Positions 1 to 7,064 of a stretch of 21,151 bases of DNA are shown here, piece after piece. A model generated the notes under the pieces. The model was not told the DNA's origin, did no database searches, and was given only the letters and a program-made list of their open reading frames with translations. The DNA is from UBA10133 sp964528565 (lineage in GTDB: Bacteria; Patescibacteriota; Microgenomatia; UBA1400; MFAQ01): positions 1-21,151 of the forward strand of contig CAZGSP010000049.1 in NCBI GenBank assembly GCA_964528565.1, in the 5' to 3' direction. The first letter of the stretch is position 1, and every line of letters starts with the position of its first letter. A program made the position numbers and the translations under genes.

Positions 1-85
1 TACCCGCCGAAGGCGGGTCATTCCTCTCGTACTAGGGATGGCTAATTCTACCACAAATTCCTCCAAAAAGCCCCATAATACGAAA
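1..85 (-). rRNA. Fragment resembling the 23S rRNA sarcin-ricin region (partial)
   Basis: Read on the minus strand, positions 33-22 give AGTACGAGAGGA, the nearly universal core of the sarcin-ricin loop of 23S rRNA. It is flanked by CAT (37-39 in complement) and ATG (19-21 in complement), which could close helix 95. It is followed by a perfect hairpin with a TTCG loop at about 2-17, where helix 96 is expected. Bases upstream on the minus strand to about 85 (GGAGGAATTTG and neighbours) loosely resemble the sequence before this loop. The 5' part of the gene would have to lie at higher coordinates, but those encode proteins, so this is a truncated remnant or a contig-edge join, not a complete gene. 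Confidence 0.5.
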
Positions 86-87
86 AG

Positions 88-116
88 TTGACTAATATAC
101 TTAATGTTCCTATGAT
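88..116 (+). promoter_or_regulatory. Sigma70-type promoter for a leaderless transcript
   Basis: TTGACT (88-93), a 17-base spacer and TATGAT (111-116) form a near-consensus promoter. The expected transcription start, about 7 bases after the -10, falls 1-2 bases before the ATG at 125. No Shine-Dalgarno precedes that ATG, so the mRNA is inferred to be leaderless. Confidence 0.75.
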
Positions 117-124
117 AAGTGTAT

Positions 125-814
125 ATGCAAACAAACGTTCTCCTCTCTTTTCAAAACTCCATCTCCCTCGCCGGCAATCAAATATTGGTGGGATTCATTA
201 CCTTCTTGCCGAATATCTTGGGAGCGCTGATACTGTTTCTGATCGGCTGGATCCTCGCGGACTGGCTCAAAACTCTCGTTGCTAAGATCGTCAATATCAC
301 CAAGCTTGGTTCGCTTTTCAAAAATCCGGCTGTTACCGATTTTCTCAAAAACGCCCAGGTCTCTCAAAAGATCGAAGACATTATCGGCGAAATCGTTAAG
401 TGGCTGGTCATTACTCTGTTCTTTGTCGCCGGTATTAATATTCTCGGCATTACTTCCATCAGTCTGTTCCTCAACGGCATTATCGCCGGCATTCCGACCC
501 TCATCGCCGCCGCCATCACTTTAGTCATCGGTGTCGTCGTCGCCGGATTCCTGGAGAAGATGGTAAAGGGGTCTTTGGGGTCGTCTGATCCATCCATGTC
601 CCGTCTCATCGGGAAAGCCGTCAGTTATGCCGTCATGACCTTTTTTGTCCTGGCCGCGCTTTCTCAGCTGGGCATTGCCACCTTTTTTATCAACACCGTT
701 TTTGTAGGGTTCATCATGGCCATTGCTCTCGCTTTGGGTATTGGTCTCGGGCTTGGTGCTAAAGATCTGATCAAAAAACTTCTGGAAGATTGGTACAAGA
801 AGATCGAAAAATAA
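125..814 (+). CDS. Small membrane protein of the mechanosensitive-channel TM-helix type
   Basis: This is a 229-residue integral membrane protein with four or five hydrophobic segments: one near the N-terminus (FLPNILGALILFLIGWILAD), one around residue 95, a long pair around 115-145, and two after 165. The segment arrangement and the Gly/Ala-rich last helix (ALALGIGLGLGAKDL) resemble the conserved TM-helix proteins related to small-conductance mechanosensitive channels. The soluble beta domain of true MscS is absent, as the protein ends with a short basic tail. I chose ATG 125 over the GTG at 119 because the promoter at 88-116 predicts transcription starting almost on ATG 125. Channel function is inferred from family resemblance only. 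Confidence 0.75.
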   Translation: MQTNVLLSFQNSISLAGNQILVGFITFLPNILGALILFLIGWILADWLKTLVAKIVNITKLGSLFKNPAVTDFLKNAQVSQKIEDIIGEIVKWLVITLFFVAGINILGITSISLFLNGIIAGIPTLIAAAITLVIGVVVAGFLEKMVKGSLGSSDPSMSRLIGKAVSYAVMTFFVLAALSQLGIATFFINTVFVGFIMAIALALGIGLGLGAKDLIKKLLEDWYKKIEK

Positions 815-833
815 TTATATTCCCAACACACTT

Positions 834-1793
834 ATGGAAATGGTCACCGACCGAGGTGAAATGTCACAAGAAAAGCAATGGAGAGATGTGGTTATTGAAA
901 AGAAAGCTTTAAAACTATCATGGGCCAAGGGAATAACAGGAAAGCATGTGGAGTTTCCTCAGCCTGATGGCAAATTAGTTTGGGGTATAGAGACTGTGAT
1001 ACCTTTGCGTTTTGAAGAAATAAAGAATATTTATTCAGAACTAGTAATAAAGTTCGCCCATGAAGATGGCAATGAAGTGAAAAGGGAGCAGCTCCGTGAG
1101 GGAATAGAAGCCATGAAAGAAGAAACTTGGATCAGTAGCGAACAAAGTTTAATTTTACCAAAAAATATAATAAGAATTAGGATTATCGAACTATCTCCTC
1201 AAGAAACCTTACCCAAAAACAAAAGAACTATTGATTCCAAGAGAAACATTTGGCACGATAAGCATGTACTACAAAAATTGACAGACCAGTTTTCTGATCA
1301 ATCAGTTTCAGGACTCCAAAGCCTTGATCAACCTACTCAAGATGAAATTAGCAGACTCAGGAGGGAAGGGTTGGATTCCTTGTTGTACGACGTTACGCGT
1401 AGAAATAAAAAAATAACCGCTCAGCTTGTTCATTCTTTAGAGGAACCAGGGGTCGAAGAAATACTCGTTATCCACAGCCATGGTGGTCACGATAATATTA
1501 TTGGTGAACAAAGTGGTCCGGTTAAACCCCTAATCACTACTATTGAAAATAAGAAATACGATTTGTCAGAATACCAATCAGAAGGCAACTGGATCGACTT
1601 AAACGATGTCATAAAAAAATACGACCATGAAAGAAGAACAATTTTGGTAAATACATGCTATTTGGGTAATGATAATTTATCAAACAGGAGATACAAATCC
1701 TTAATTTTCAGAGCCAAAGGTCTTACGGGAGGTGGTGATGATCCATTGGCAATTTTCAGAACAAAACCGGCAACCTTAGTTTCCAGACCTTAA
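834..1793 (+). CDS. Unknown protein with a caspase-like His/Cys pattern (putative clan CD peptidase fold)
   Basis: I do not recognise this 319-residue protein as a named family. In its C-terminal third a hydrophobic strand leads into HSHGGHD (His214 to Asp220), and about 60 residues later another strand leads into VNTCYLGN (Cys275). A strand-HG followed by a strand-x-C is the signature of clan CD cysteine peptidases (caspase, clostripain and CHAT groups), so a catalytic His216/Cys275 dyad is a reasonable guess. The N-terminal two thirds are charged and have no clear motif; no signal peptide is seen. The gene is far more AT-rich than its neighbours (14 of 60 bases at 1141-1200 are G or C), which suggests recent acquisition. 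ATG 834 is used; ATG 861 is an alternative, with GAGGTG only two bases before it. Confidence 0.65.
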   Translation: MEMVTDRGEMSQEKQWRDVVIEKKALKLSWAKGITGKHVEFPQPDGKLVWGIETVIPLRFEEIKNIYSELVIKFAHEDGNEVKREQLREGIEAMKEETWISSEQSLILPKNIIRIRIIELSPQETLPKNKRTIDSKRNIWHDKHVLQKLTDQFSDQSVSGLQSLDQPTQDEISRLRREGLDSLLYDVTRRNKKITAQLVHSLEEPGVEEILVIHSHGGHDNIIGEQSGPVKPLITTIENKKYDLSEYQSEGNWIDLNDVIKKYDHERRTILVNTCYLGNDNLSNRRYKSLIFRAKGLTGGGDDPLAIFRTKPATLVSRP

Positions 1794-1798
1794 AGCAC

Positions 1799-1838
1799 CA
1801 AAAAACCCAAGATAGATTTCTCGCTCTCGGGTTCTTGG
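1799..1838 (-). terminator. Possible intrinsic terminator of the minus-strand pair
   Basis: On the minus strand CCAAGA (1838-1833) can pair with TCTTGG (1812-1807) across a 20-base loop, followed by G and six T residues. It lies just after the stop of the DUF5679 gene. The stem is short and the loop long, so this is a weak call. Confidence 0.35.
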
Positions 1839-1848
1839 AACGAGCCAA

Positions 1849-1989
1849 TTACTTGGCGCCGATTTTAAACATTTTGGTTCCACAGGTAGGACAAACAGCT
1901 TTGACTGCTGGTTTACCATTTTTCATGGTTACTCTCTCGAAATCGGCCACCTCTTTTTTGGCTCTACATTTTACACAATAGATCTGCAT
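1849..1989 (-). CDS. DUF5679 family small zinc-ribbon-like protein
   Basis: A 46-residue protein starting MQIYCVKCRAKKEV and ending VCPTCGTKMFKIGAK. The two CxxC pairs (Cys5/Cys8 and Cys33/Cys36) and the central MKNGKPAVKAVCP stretch match the DUF5679 family, which is widespread in CPR and archaeal genomes and of unknown function. A single zinc ion is probably bound by the four cysteines. A good Shine-Dalgarno (GGGGGTGA) lies about 10 bases before the ATG. The gene is 27 bases downstream of the minus-strand gene at 2017-2259 and probably shares its transcript. Confidence 0.85.
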   Translation of the reverse strand: MQIYCVKCRAKKEVADFERVTMKNGKPAVKAVCPTCGTKMFKIGAK

Positions 1990-2016
1990 TTACTTGGTTC
2001 ACCCCCTTTCTTTTGT

Positions 2017-2259
2017 TTAGTGCCTGGATAAATAACTCCAAATAGCAAGCTCCAAGGCTAGGACAAGCATAGTCAGGATGCCTGTCTTTGTCAAGTCCGA
2101 TCTGAAATACTTCTTTTCGCCGGGATCAAACTCGACCTTGACCGGAGGTTTTTTTGAGCCGGATGTGAGCCACTCGTCTTTGATCACGAACCCCTCTCGT
2201 CTTTCCTGCCGTTCGTGGGACATCAATTTCTGTTTTCTGGTTTTTCTTTGTTTGGCCAT
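2017..2259 (-). CDS. Small basic protein with C-terminal membrane anchor
   Basis: An 80-residue protein, MAKQRKTRKQKLMSHERQER at the start, with a strongly basic N-terminal third, a charged middle (VEFDPGEKKYF) and one hydrophobic segment near the end (GILTMLVLALELAIWSYL). This predicts a cytoplasmic basic region tethered to the membrane by a C-terminal helix. No family was recognised. An upstream in-frame start at 2382 is possible, but the ATG at 2259 is preferred because TATAAT sits exactly 7 bases before it and because the longer form would overlap the DUF4446 gene on the other strand. Confidence 0.7.
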   Translation of the reverse strand: MAKQRKTRKQKLMSHERQERREGFVIKDEWLTSGSKKPPVKVEFDPGEKKYFRSDLTKTGILTMLVLALELAIWSYLSRH

Positions 2260-2266
2260 GGTTAGT

Positions 2267-2297
2267 ATTATATCGGTATAGTAAAATAAAACTACAA
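2267..2297 (-). promoter_or_regulatory. Minus-strand promoter, leaderless type
   Basis: On the minus strand TATAAT (2272-2267) lies 7 bases before the ATG at 2259. A TTGTAG -35-like element is at 2297-2292, with a rather long 19-base spacer. The predicted transcript would start at or next to the start codon. Confidence 0.55.
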
Positions 2298-2298
2298 T

Positions 2299-2751
2299 AT
2301 GGTATCCGCCTCTATTTTTTTTGCCATCGCCGTCCTCTGGTTGATCGTTCTGACCTTCCTGCTCGTTCGTACAATTCTTCATTACAATCGATTAACGGCC
2401 GATGTCTCCAAAAAAGACTTGATCTCCTCACTCAATCATCTCATTTCGGCCTCGGGTCAAAACTCCGATGACATCAAATCTCTGCAAGAAAAGCTTTCGA
2501 CGGAAATTACCGAAAACAAAAAACATCTTCAACGACTGGGTTTCCGGAGATACAACCCCTTCACCGATACCGGCGGAGATCAAAGCTTTTCGGCCGCCTT
2601 TCTTAATGAAAATGGAGATGGTATTATGATAAGCTCTTTACATAGTCGGGAAAATACCCGGCTCTATGCCAAAAAAGTTGAAGGCGGCAAGGTTGTCGGT
2701 CAGGCCATCTCCAAAGAAGAAGCGGAAGTCATTAATGAAGCCATAAAATAA
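2299..2751 (+). CDS. DUF4446 family membrane protein
   Basis: A 150-residue protein with one N-terminal transmembrane helix (FFAIAVLWLIVLTFLLV), a coiled-coil-like middle (about residues 35-80) and a conserved C-terminal domain. The stretch LGFRRYNPFTDTGGDQSFSA, then NENGDGIMISSLHSRENTRLYAKKVEGGK and a final SKEEAEVINEAI helix are the hallmarks of DUF4446. The function is unknown; in Firmicutes and CPR it is a small envelope protein. There is no Shine-Dalgarno; TAAAAT at 2282-2287 is a possible -10 giving a leader of about 5 bases. The gene is divergent from the minus-strand gene at 2017-2259 and precedes the DUF3048 gene by 21 bases, so the two may be co-transcribed. Confidence 0.85.
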   Translation: MVSASIFFAIAVLWLIVLTFLLVRTILHYNRLTADVSKKDLISSLNHLISASGQNSDDIKSLQEKLSTEITENKKHLQRLGFRRYNPFTDTGGDQSFSAAFLNENGDGIMISSLHSRENTRLYAKKVEGGKVVGQAISKEEAEVINEAIK

Positions 2752-2772
2752 TTTAATTATCTAAAACAAATT

Positions 2773-3972
2773 ATGAAATTCTCCCCCAAAATCATTATCT
2801 CTTTGATCCTGACCTTTTTTGTTTCTGCCGGACTGGCCTATGCGGTGGTACCGTCCACCGGAGGGGGACTTATTTCTCCAAAGGTCGACGACTCGACCGT
2901 CAAAAAATCTGCCGGTTTTGGCCAGTTTGCCGACGAGCCGAAGACCGAAGCCTGTCCTCTAAACGGCAAGCTTTATTCCAAGTCGGAAAAGGCTCTTTGG
3001 GACACCAGGCGTCCCATTCTCGCTATGATCGAAAATGACATTCACGCCCGTCCGCAGTCAGGACTTTCCTCTGCCGACATTGTTTACGAAGCCGTCGCCG
3101 AGGGTGGTATTACCCGCTTCATGGGTGTTTTTTACTGCGGTGCCCAAGCGGATGTCGCCAAGGTGGCTCCGGTCAGAAGCGCCCGGATCTACTTTGTGAA
3201 TATTGCCGCCGAGTACAACACCCCGATCTACATGCACGTCGGTGGTGGTAACTGTAGTGCGGATGCGGGAGGCCAATGCACCTCAAACAGAAAAGCATTT
3301 GCTCTGGAGGAATTGGTTAAACTCGGTTGGAGGAAATCGGGAGGCAACGACTTCGACACCATCGGTGATATCGGTATCCCGGTCATGAAAAGAGATTATC
3401 AGCGTTTGGGTGCCGGGGTAGAGATCGCCACCGAACACACCTATGTCGGTTACCTGTCCTACGCTTGGAAAGAGGCCGAAAAACGGGGCTACAACAATCT
3501 CATGCCCAAAGGCAACACCTGGCTCTCCGGTATGAAGCTTTGGAAGACCGGAGTCCCGGAGATCACCGGCCAACCGGTCCAAAACATCAAATATGATTTT
3601 TGGTCAAACTACAAGGACTTTACGGTTGATTGGAAGTACGATTCCGCTACCAAAGAATACCAACGGAATCAAGGGGGCGTCCCTCATCTGGATCTTGAGA
3701 CCGGGAAGCAAGTCACCGTGCCGAACGTCATTGTTCAGTTTGCCAAGGAAGAAGGTCCCCTGGACGAGCACAAGCATATGTTCTACACCGTTATCGGTGA
3801 GGGTACCGGCTTGTACTTCTCGGGCGGTCAGGCTATTGAAATCAAATGGAAGAAGACCAAACAGGCCGAGAGGACGATATTTACCGATAAGTCGGGTAAA
3901 GAAATTACTTTTGCACCCGGTGCCATCTGGATAAGTATTTTACCCATTGGCAACAAAGTGGTTTACAATTAG
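2773..3972 (+). CDS. DUF3048 domain (YerB-like) exported protein
   Basis: A 399-residue protein with a signal peptide or anchor at residues 5-25 (IIISLILTFFVSAGLAYA). The DUF3048 core is recognisable from RRPILAMIENDIHARPQSGL through SADIVYEAVAEGGITRF and VAPVRSARIYFVNIAAEY, and continues in the C-terminal half with PNVIVQFAKEEG and the FTDKSGKEITFAPGAIWISI end. YerB-like proteins are extracytoplasmic lipoproteins or anchored proteins of unknown biochemical role, common in Gram-positive bacteria and CPR. Cysteines at about positions 56, 117, 156 and 164 could form disulfides outside the cell. Here the signal region has no clear lipobox, so it is more likely membrane-anchored or secreted. It follows DUF4446 on the same strand. 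Confidence 0.85.
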   Translation: MKFSPKIIISLILTFFVSAGLAYAVVPSTGGGLISPKVDDSTVKKSAGFGQFADEPKTEACPLNGKLYSKSEKALWDTRRPILAMIENDIHARPQSGLSSADIVYEAVAEGGITRFMGVFYCGAQADVAKVAPVRSARIYFVNIAAEYNTPIYMHVGGGNCSADAGGQCTSNRKAFALEELVKLGWRKSGGNDFDTIGDIGIPVMKRDYQRLGAGVEIATEHTYVGYLSYAWKEAEKRGYNNLMPKGNTWLSGMKLWKTGVPEITGQPVQNIKYDFWSNYKDFTVDWKYDSATKEYQRNQGGVPHLDLETGKQVTVPNVIVQFAKEEGPLDEHKHMFYTVIGEGTGLYFSGGQAIEIKWKKTKQAERTIFTDKSGKEITFAPGAIWISILPIGNKVVYN

Positions 3973-3993
3973 GGTAGAGGCCTGCCCCACATT

Positions 3994-4575
3994 ATGGCCA
4001 AACTATCGGATTTAATTATTTCCAAAGTAAGAGTCAAGCTCTTAAAATTATTCCTTTCCCGGACGAAAGAGATGTACTACGTCCGTGAGCTGACGCGCCT
4101 GGCCAAAGAAGAGATCAACGCGGTTCGTCGGGAGCTTGACCATCTCCAAAAAGCGGGCTTTCTCACCAGTGAAAAGCGCGGTAACCGGCTCTACTACTCG
4201 GTCAAAACCACTTATCCACTTTATCCGGAGTTAACCAATCTGGTTATCAAATCCACCGGCTTTGGTCGTCTCGTCATCAAGAACCGTAGCAAACTGGGGT
4301 TTGTTAAATATGCTTTCGTCTCTCAAAAACTTTCCCGTGGCCTCAAGCGTGATCCGGACGAAGTCGATCTTATGATCATCGGGAAGGTCATCATGCCTCA
4401 AGTATCTCTTCTCGTAAAGCAGATCGAGAAAATGCTTGGCACGGAATTAAATTATTCTTGTATGACCGAGGAAGAGTTCAACTACCGTAAATCTCATAAA
4501 GATCCATTTATTGTTAAAGTCCTTCTTCAATCCAGAATTACCTTGATCGGGGACGAAATTCAATTATTAAGTTGA
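3994..4575 (+). CDS. Winged-helix regulator fused to a nucleotidyltransferase-like domain
   Basis: A 193-residue protein with two parts. Residues 1-75 form a winged helix-turn-helix (ELTRLAKEEINAVRRELDHL is the recognition region, followed by the wing EKRGNRLYYSV). Residues 85-190 resemble the minimal nucleotidyltransferase domains often fused to such HTHs, with DEVDLMIIG carrying the D-x-D-like position. The usual upstream GS motif of an active nucleotidyltransferase is not evident (VKYAFVSQKLSRG stands in its place), so catalysis is doubtful and a ligand-sensing role is more likely. Its stop codon overlaps the ATG of the AbrB-like gene (TGATG), so the two are translationally coupled. No HEPN partner is present. 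Confidence 0.7.
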   Translation: MAKLSDLIISKVRVKLLKLFLSRTKEMYYVRELTRLAKEEINAVRRELDHLQKAGFLTSEKRGNRLYYSVKTTYPLYPELTNLVIKSTGFGRLVIKNRSKLGFVKYAFVSQKLSRGLKRDPDEVDLMIIGKVIMPQVSLLVKQIEKMLGTELNYSCMTEEEFNYRKSHKDPFIVKVLLQSRITLIGDEIQLLS

Positions 4576-4775
4576 TGCCTATTCAAAAAATACTCAAAGT
4601 TGGAAACTCGCTCGGAGTTACTCTCCCGTCGAGTTTAGTCAAAAGTCTATCCCTCAAACCGGGTGATCAGGTTGAAGTAATCAATAACCTAAACAACTCT
4701 CTAACCCTCAATTTTATCGATAGTCATCAGCTTAGTTTGGGTCTGTCTCAATCGAGAAAAAGCGCCAAAAAATAA
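4575..4775 (+). CDS. AbrB/SpoVT (MazE-like) swapped-hairpin DNA-binding protein
   Basis: A 66-residue protein. Residues 1-47 (IQKILKVGNSLGVTLPSSLV, then LKPGDQVEV) match the AbrB/MazE swapped-hairpin beta-barrel that binds DNA as a dimer. The C-terminal tail is short and polar and ends in basic residues (SRKSAKK). The TTG at 4572 gives a form one residue longer, but the ATG at 4575 overlapping the previous stop is the natural start. Proteins of this fold act as antitoxins or transition-state regulators. No toxin gene follows, because secD starts 15 bases later, so it is best read as a regulator acting with the coupled HTH protein. Confidence 0.8.
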   Translation: MPIQKILKVGNSLGVTLPSSLVKSLSLKPGDQVEVINNLNNSLTLNFIDSHQLSLGLSQSRKSAKK

Positions 4776-4781
4776 TATAAT
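4776..4781 (+). promoter_or_regulatory. -10 element of secD, leaderless spacing
   Basis: A perfect TATAAT ends 8 bases before the secD ATG at 4790. No Shine-Dalgarno is present and no good -35 is seen, since that position is the 3' end of the AbrB-like gene. Confidence 0.5.
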
Positions 4782-4789
4782 TTTCTAAT

Positions 4790-6136
4790 ATGAAGTTCTC
4801 CAAACCACAAAAGATTTCTATCGCTATTCTTATTCTTACTATCATTTCGCTTTATATCGTACTTCCCGCCAAGATTGGCAGTTTCACCGTTCCCCGGGCA
4901 AATATCAAACTCGGCAAGCTGGATCTATCCAAAGAAATCGAACTCAAACAAGGGCTGGATATCAAAGGCGGTCTCCAGGTAGTTCTCAGTGCCGACATGA
5001 AAGAGATCGGACAAGGAGATCGGGCCTCCGCTTTGGAATCACTCAAAGAAGTCATCGGTCGTCGGGTGGACCTTTTTGGCGTGTCCGAATCCGGAGTCAA
5101 AACCGCGGTTACCGGCAATGATTATCGTCTAATTCTGGAACTCCCTGGAGTTACGGATCCGGAACAGGCCTTAAATTTAATTGGCCAAACAGCCAAAATG
5201 GTTTTTGCCCTCCCCATTTATACTCCGGGAGCCACAGCTTCCGAGGCCGCCACTCTTACCGGTTTTTCTCCTACCGAGCTGACTGGGGCCGATCTTGCTA
5301 GGGCTCAGGTCACTTTTGAGTCGGAGGACAGGAGTCCGGCCGTCTCCCTTACCTTTAAAGAATCTGGGAAGACCAAGTTTGCTCAACTTACCAAGGAAAA
5401 TATCGGCAAACCTATTGCTATTCTTCTGGATGGGTACCCCATCACTATGCCTACCGTTCAGACGGAAATCGATAATGGCAGTGCCGTGATCACCGGCAAG
5501 TTCTCCACCGAGGAAGCCAAAGCCTTATCGATTCAGCTCAATGCCGGTGCTCTTCCTGTTCCGGTTTCCATCATGAGCCAGAAAAATATTCCGGCCACTC
5601 TCGGTGCCGACTCGATCAAAAAAAGTATCACTGCCGGCGCCATCGGTCTCTCCATGGTCATCTTTTTTATGATCGCCTACTACGGCCGGATGGGATTCAT
5701 AGCCTCTATCGGACTGGTTCTCTACGGGCTTTTAACTCTGGCTTTATACAAATTGATCCCGGTCGTCCTCAGTCTTCCCGGGATTGCGGGCTTTCTTCTT
5801 TCTGTCGGTATGGCCGTCGATAGCAATATTCTGGTCTTCGAACGCTACAAAGAAGAGATCAGAGCCGGCAGGGACTGGCGGGTTGGTTTGGAGCTGGCCT
5901 TTGGACGCGCCTGGGACTCGATCAAGGATGCCAATACGGCGACCATCATCACCGGACTGATTCTTTTCAATCCTCTTGAGTGGAGTTTCCTGAACACCTC
6001 CGGTTCCGTTAGGGGTTTTGCGCTTACCTTGATCCTCGGCATATTTATCTCCCTTTTCACCGGTATTGTGGTCACCCGCAATTTATTACGTATATTCTTT
6101 AAAGGCAGATCAGCAGCCTCAACTAAAACTAATTAA
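4790..6136 (+). CDS. secD: Protein translocase subunit SecD
   Basis: SecD is the larger half of the SecDF pump that uses the proton gradient to pull exported proteins through SecYEG. The 448-residue protein has an N-terminal helix (ISIAILILTIISLYIVL) and the conserved GLDIKGGLQVVL, followed by the periplasmic P1 region with FKESGKTKFAQLT and LNAGALPVP. The block of five C-terminal helices contains GMAVDSNILVFERYKEEI, which carries the Asp used in proton transport. Length is in the range of short Gram-positive-type SecD. secF follows after 5 bases, forming a two-gene operon. Downstream are a sortase and a Sec-exported sortase substrate, so the export machinery sits beside its customers. Confidence 0.95.
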   Translation: MKFSKPQKISIAILILTIISLYIVLPAKIGSFTVPRANIKLGKLDLSKEIELKQGLDIKGGLQVVLSADMKEIGQGDRASALESLKEVIGRRVDLFGVSESGVKTAVTGNDYRLILELPGVTDPEQALNLIGQTAKMVFALPIYTPGATASEAATLTGFSPTELTGADLARAQVTFESEDRSPAVSLTFKESGKTKFAQLTKENIGKPIAILLDGYPITMPTVQTEIDNGSAVITGKFSTEEAKALSIQLNAGALPVPVSIMSQKNIPATLGADSIKKSITAGAIGLSMVIFFMIAYYGRMGFIASIGLVLYGLLTLALYKLIPVVLSLPGIAGFLLSVGMAVDSNILVFERYKEEIRAGRDWRVGLELAFGRAWDSIKDANTATIITGLILFNPLEWSFLNTSGSVRGFALTLILGIFISLFTGIVVTRNLLRIFFKGRSAASTKTN

Positions 6137-6141
6137 CGACT

Positions 6142-6999
6142 ATGAACTGGATGAAGCACCTTTCACTTTACTTCTTTATCTCCGCCATCATCATTCTTCC
6201 CGGCATCTATTCACTGGTACGTTTTGGTCTCAAACCCTCCATTGAGTTCACCGGTGGCTCGCGTTTCACTTTGGTTTCCGTTACCGCTTCTGCCGACAGC
6301 GTTCTTCAGTCATTCAAAGAATACGCCCCCGTATCCGAAAGTTTCGACGCCAATGGTCTCACTATAAAGTCAAAAGAAATTTCCCAAGAGACTATCCAAA
6401 AAACACTGGACTCAATCAAAAAAGAAAACCCCGAAATAAAACTAACGAACTTCGAGACTATCGGACCCGCACTGGGGAAAGAAACCATCAAGAAAACCGC
6501 CAATGCTTTAATTATAGCTTCACTTCTTCTGCTTATTTATATCAGTCTCGCTTTTAAGCAACTAAAATATGGAATCTGCGCGGTTCTGGCCATGTTCCAC
6601 GATACTGCAGTCCTGCTGGGCTCCTTTTCCCTTTTGGGACATTTCTGGGGGGTTGAGGTGGACCTTTTATTCGTGACTGCCGTCCTGACCATTCTTTCAT
6701 TTTCGGTTCACGATACTATCGTCGTCTACGATCGCATCCGGGAACTGAGCCACAAAAATAAAAACACCGATTACGTTTCTCTCATCAATCAAGCGGTTAC
6801 CGAAACTATGACTAGATCTCTAAACAACTCCCTGACCATTATTTTTATGCTCATTGCCCTCTTCCTTATTGGCGGCGAGACCACCAAGTTCTTTTCTCTC
6901 GCTCTTCTTATTGGCACGATTACCGGTACCTATTCTTCCACCTTCACCGCAGCTCCTTTACTGGTGATCTGGGAAAGATACCTCGGCCGGAGAAAATAA
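6142..6999 (+). CDS. secF: Protein translocase subunit SecF
   Basis: SecF partners SecD in the proton-driven SecDF export motor. The 285-residue protein has the first helix near residues 7-27, the conserved IEFTGGSRF just after it, a short periplasmic domain, and five C-terminal helices. FSVHDTIVVYDRIREL is the signature motif with the Asp-Arg pair that faces SecD, and MTRSLNNSLTI is the second conserved block. The protein ends shortly after the last helix with a basic tail (ERYLGRRK). It starts 5 bases after the secD stop with no Shine-Dalgarno, so translation probably depends on coupling with secD. Confidence 0.95.
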   Translation: MNWMKHLSLYFFISAIIILPGIYSLVRFGLKPSIEFTGGSRFTLVSVTASADSVLQSFKEYAPVSESFDANGLTIKSKEISQETIQKTLDSIKKENPEIKLTNFETIGPALGKETIKKTANALIIASLLLLIYISLAFKQLKYGICAVLAMFHDTAVLLGSFSLLGHFWGVEVDLLFVTAVLTILSFSVHDTIVVYDRIRELSHKNKNTDYVSLINQAVTETMTRSLNNSLTIIFMLIALFLIGGETTKFFSLALLIGTITGTYSSTFTAAPLLVIWERYLGRRK

Positions 7000-7029
7000 A
7001 GGAATTGTAAGATACCGCACACCACAGGC

Positions 7030-7057
7030 TTGTTTTTCGTTCCATAAATGCTAGAGT
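7030..7057 (+). promoter_or_regulatory. Promoter of the first sortase gene, leaderless type
   Basis: TTGTTT (7030-7035), a 16-base spacer and TAGAGT (7052-7057) lie upstream of the GTG at 7065. Seven bases separate the -10 from the GTG, so the transcript would start at the start codon. Confidence 0.5.
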
Positions 7058-7064
7058 TAATTAG

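Noticed and set aside
1..85. Intact 23S rRNA gene at the left edge
   Set aside because: The 5' part would have to occupy positions above 85, which hold a promoter and coding genes; only a fragment can be supported.
3994..4775. Toxin-antitoxin module made of the nucleotidyltransferase and AbrB genes
   Set aside because: The first protein has an HTH and no evident active-site GS motif, no HEPN or MazF-type toxin is adjacent, and the pair looks regulatory.
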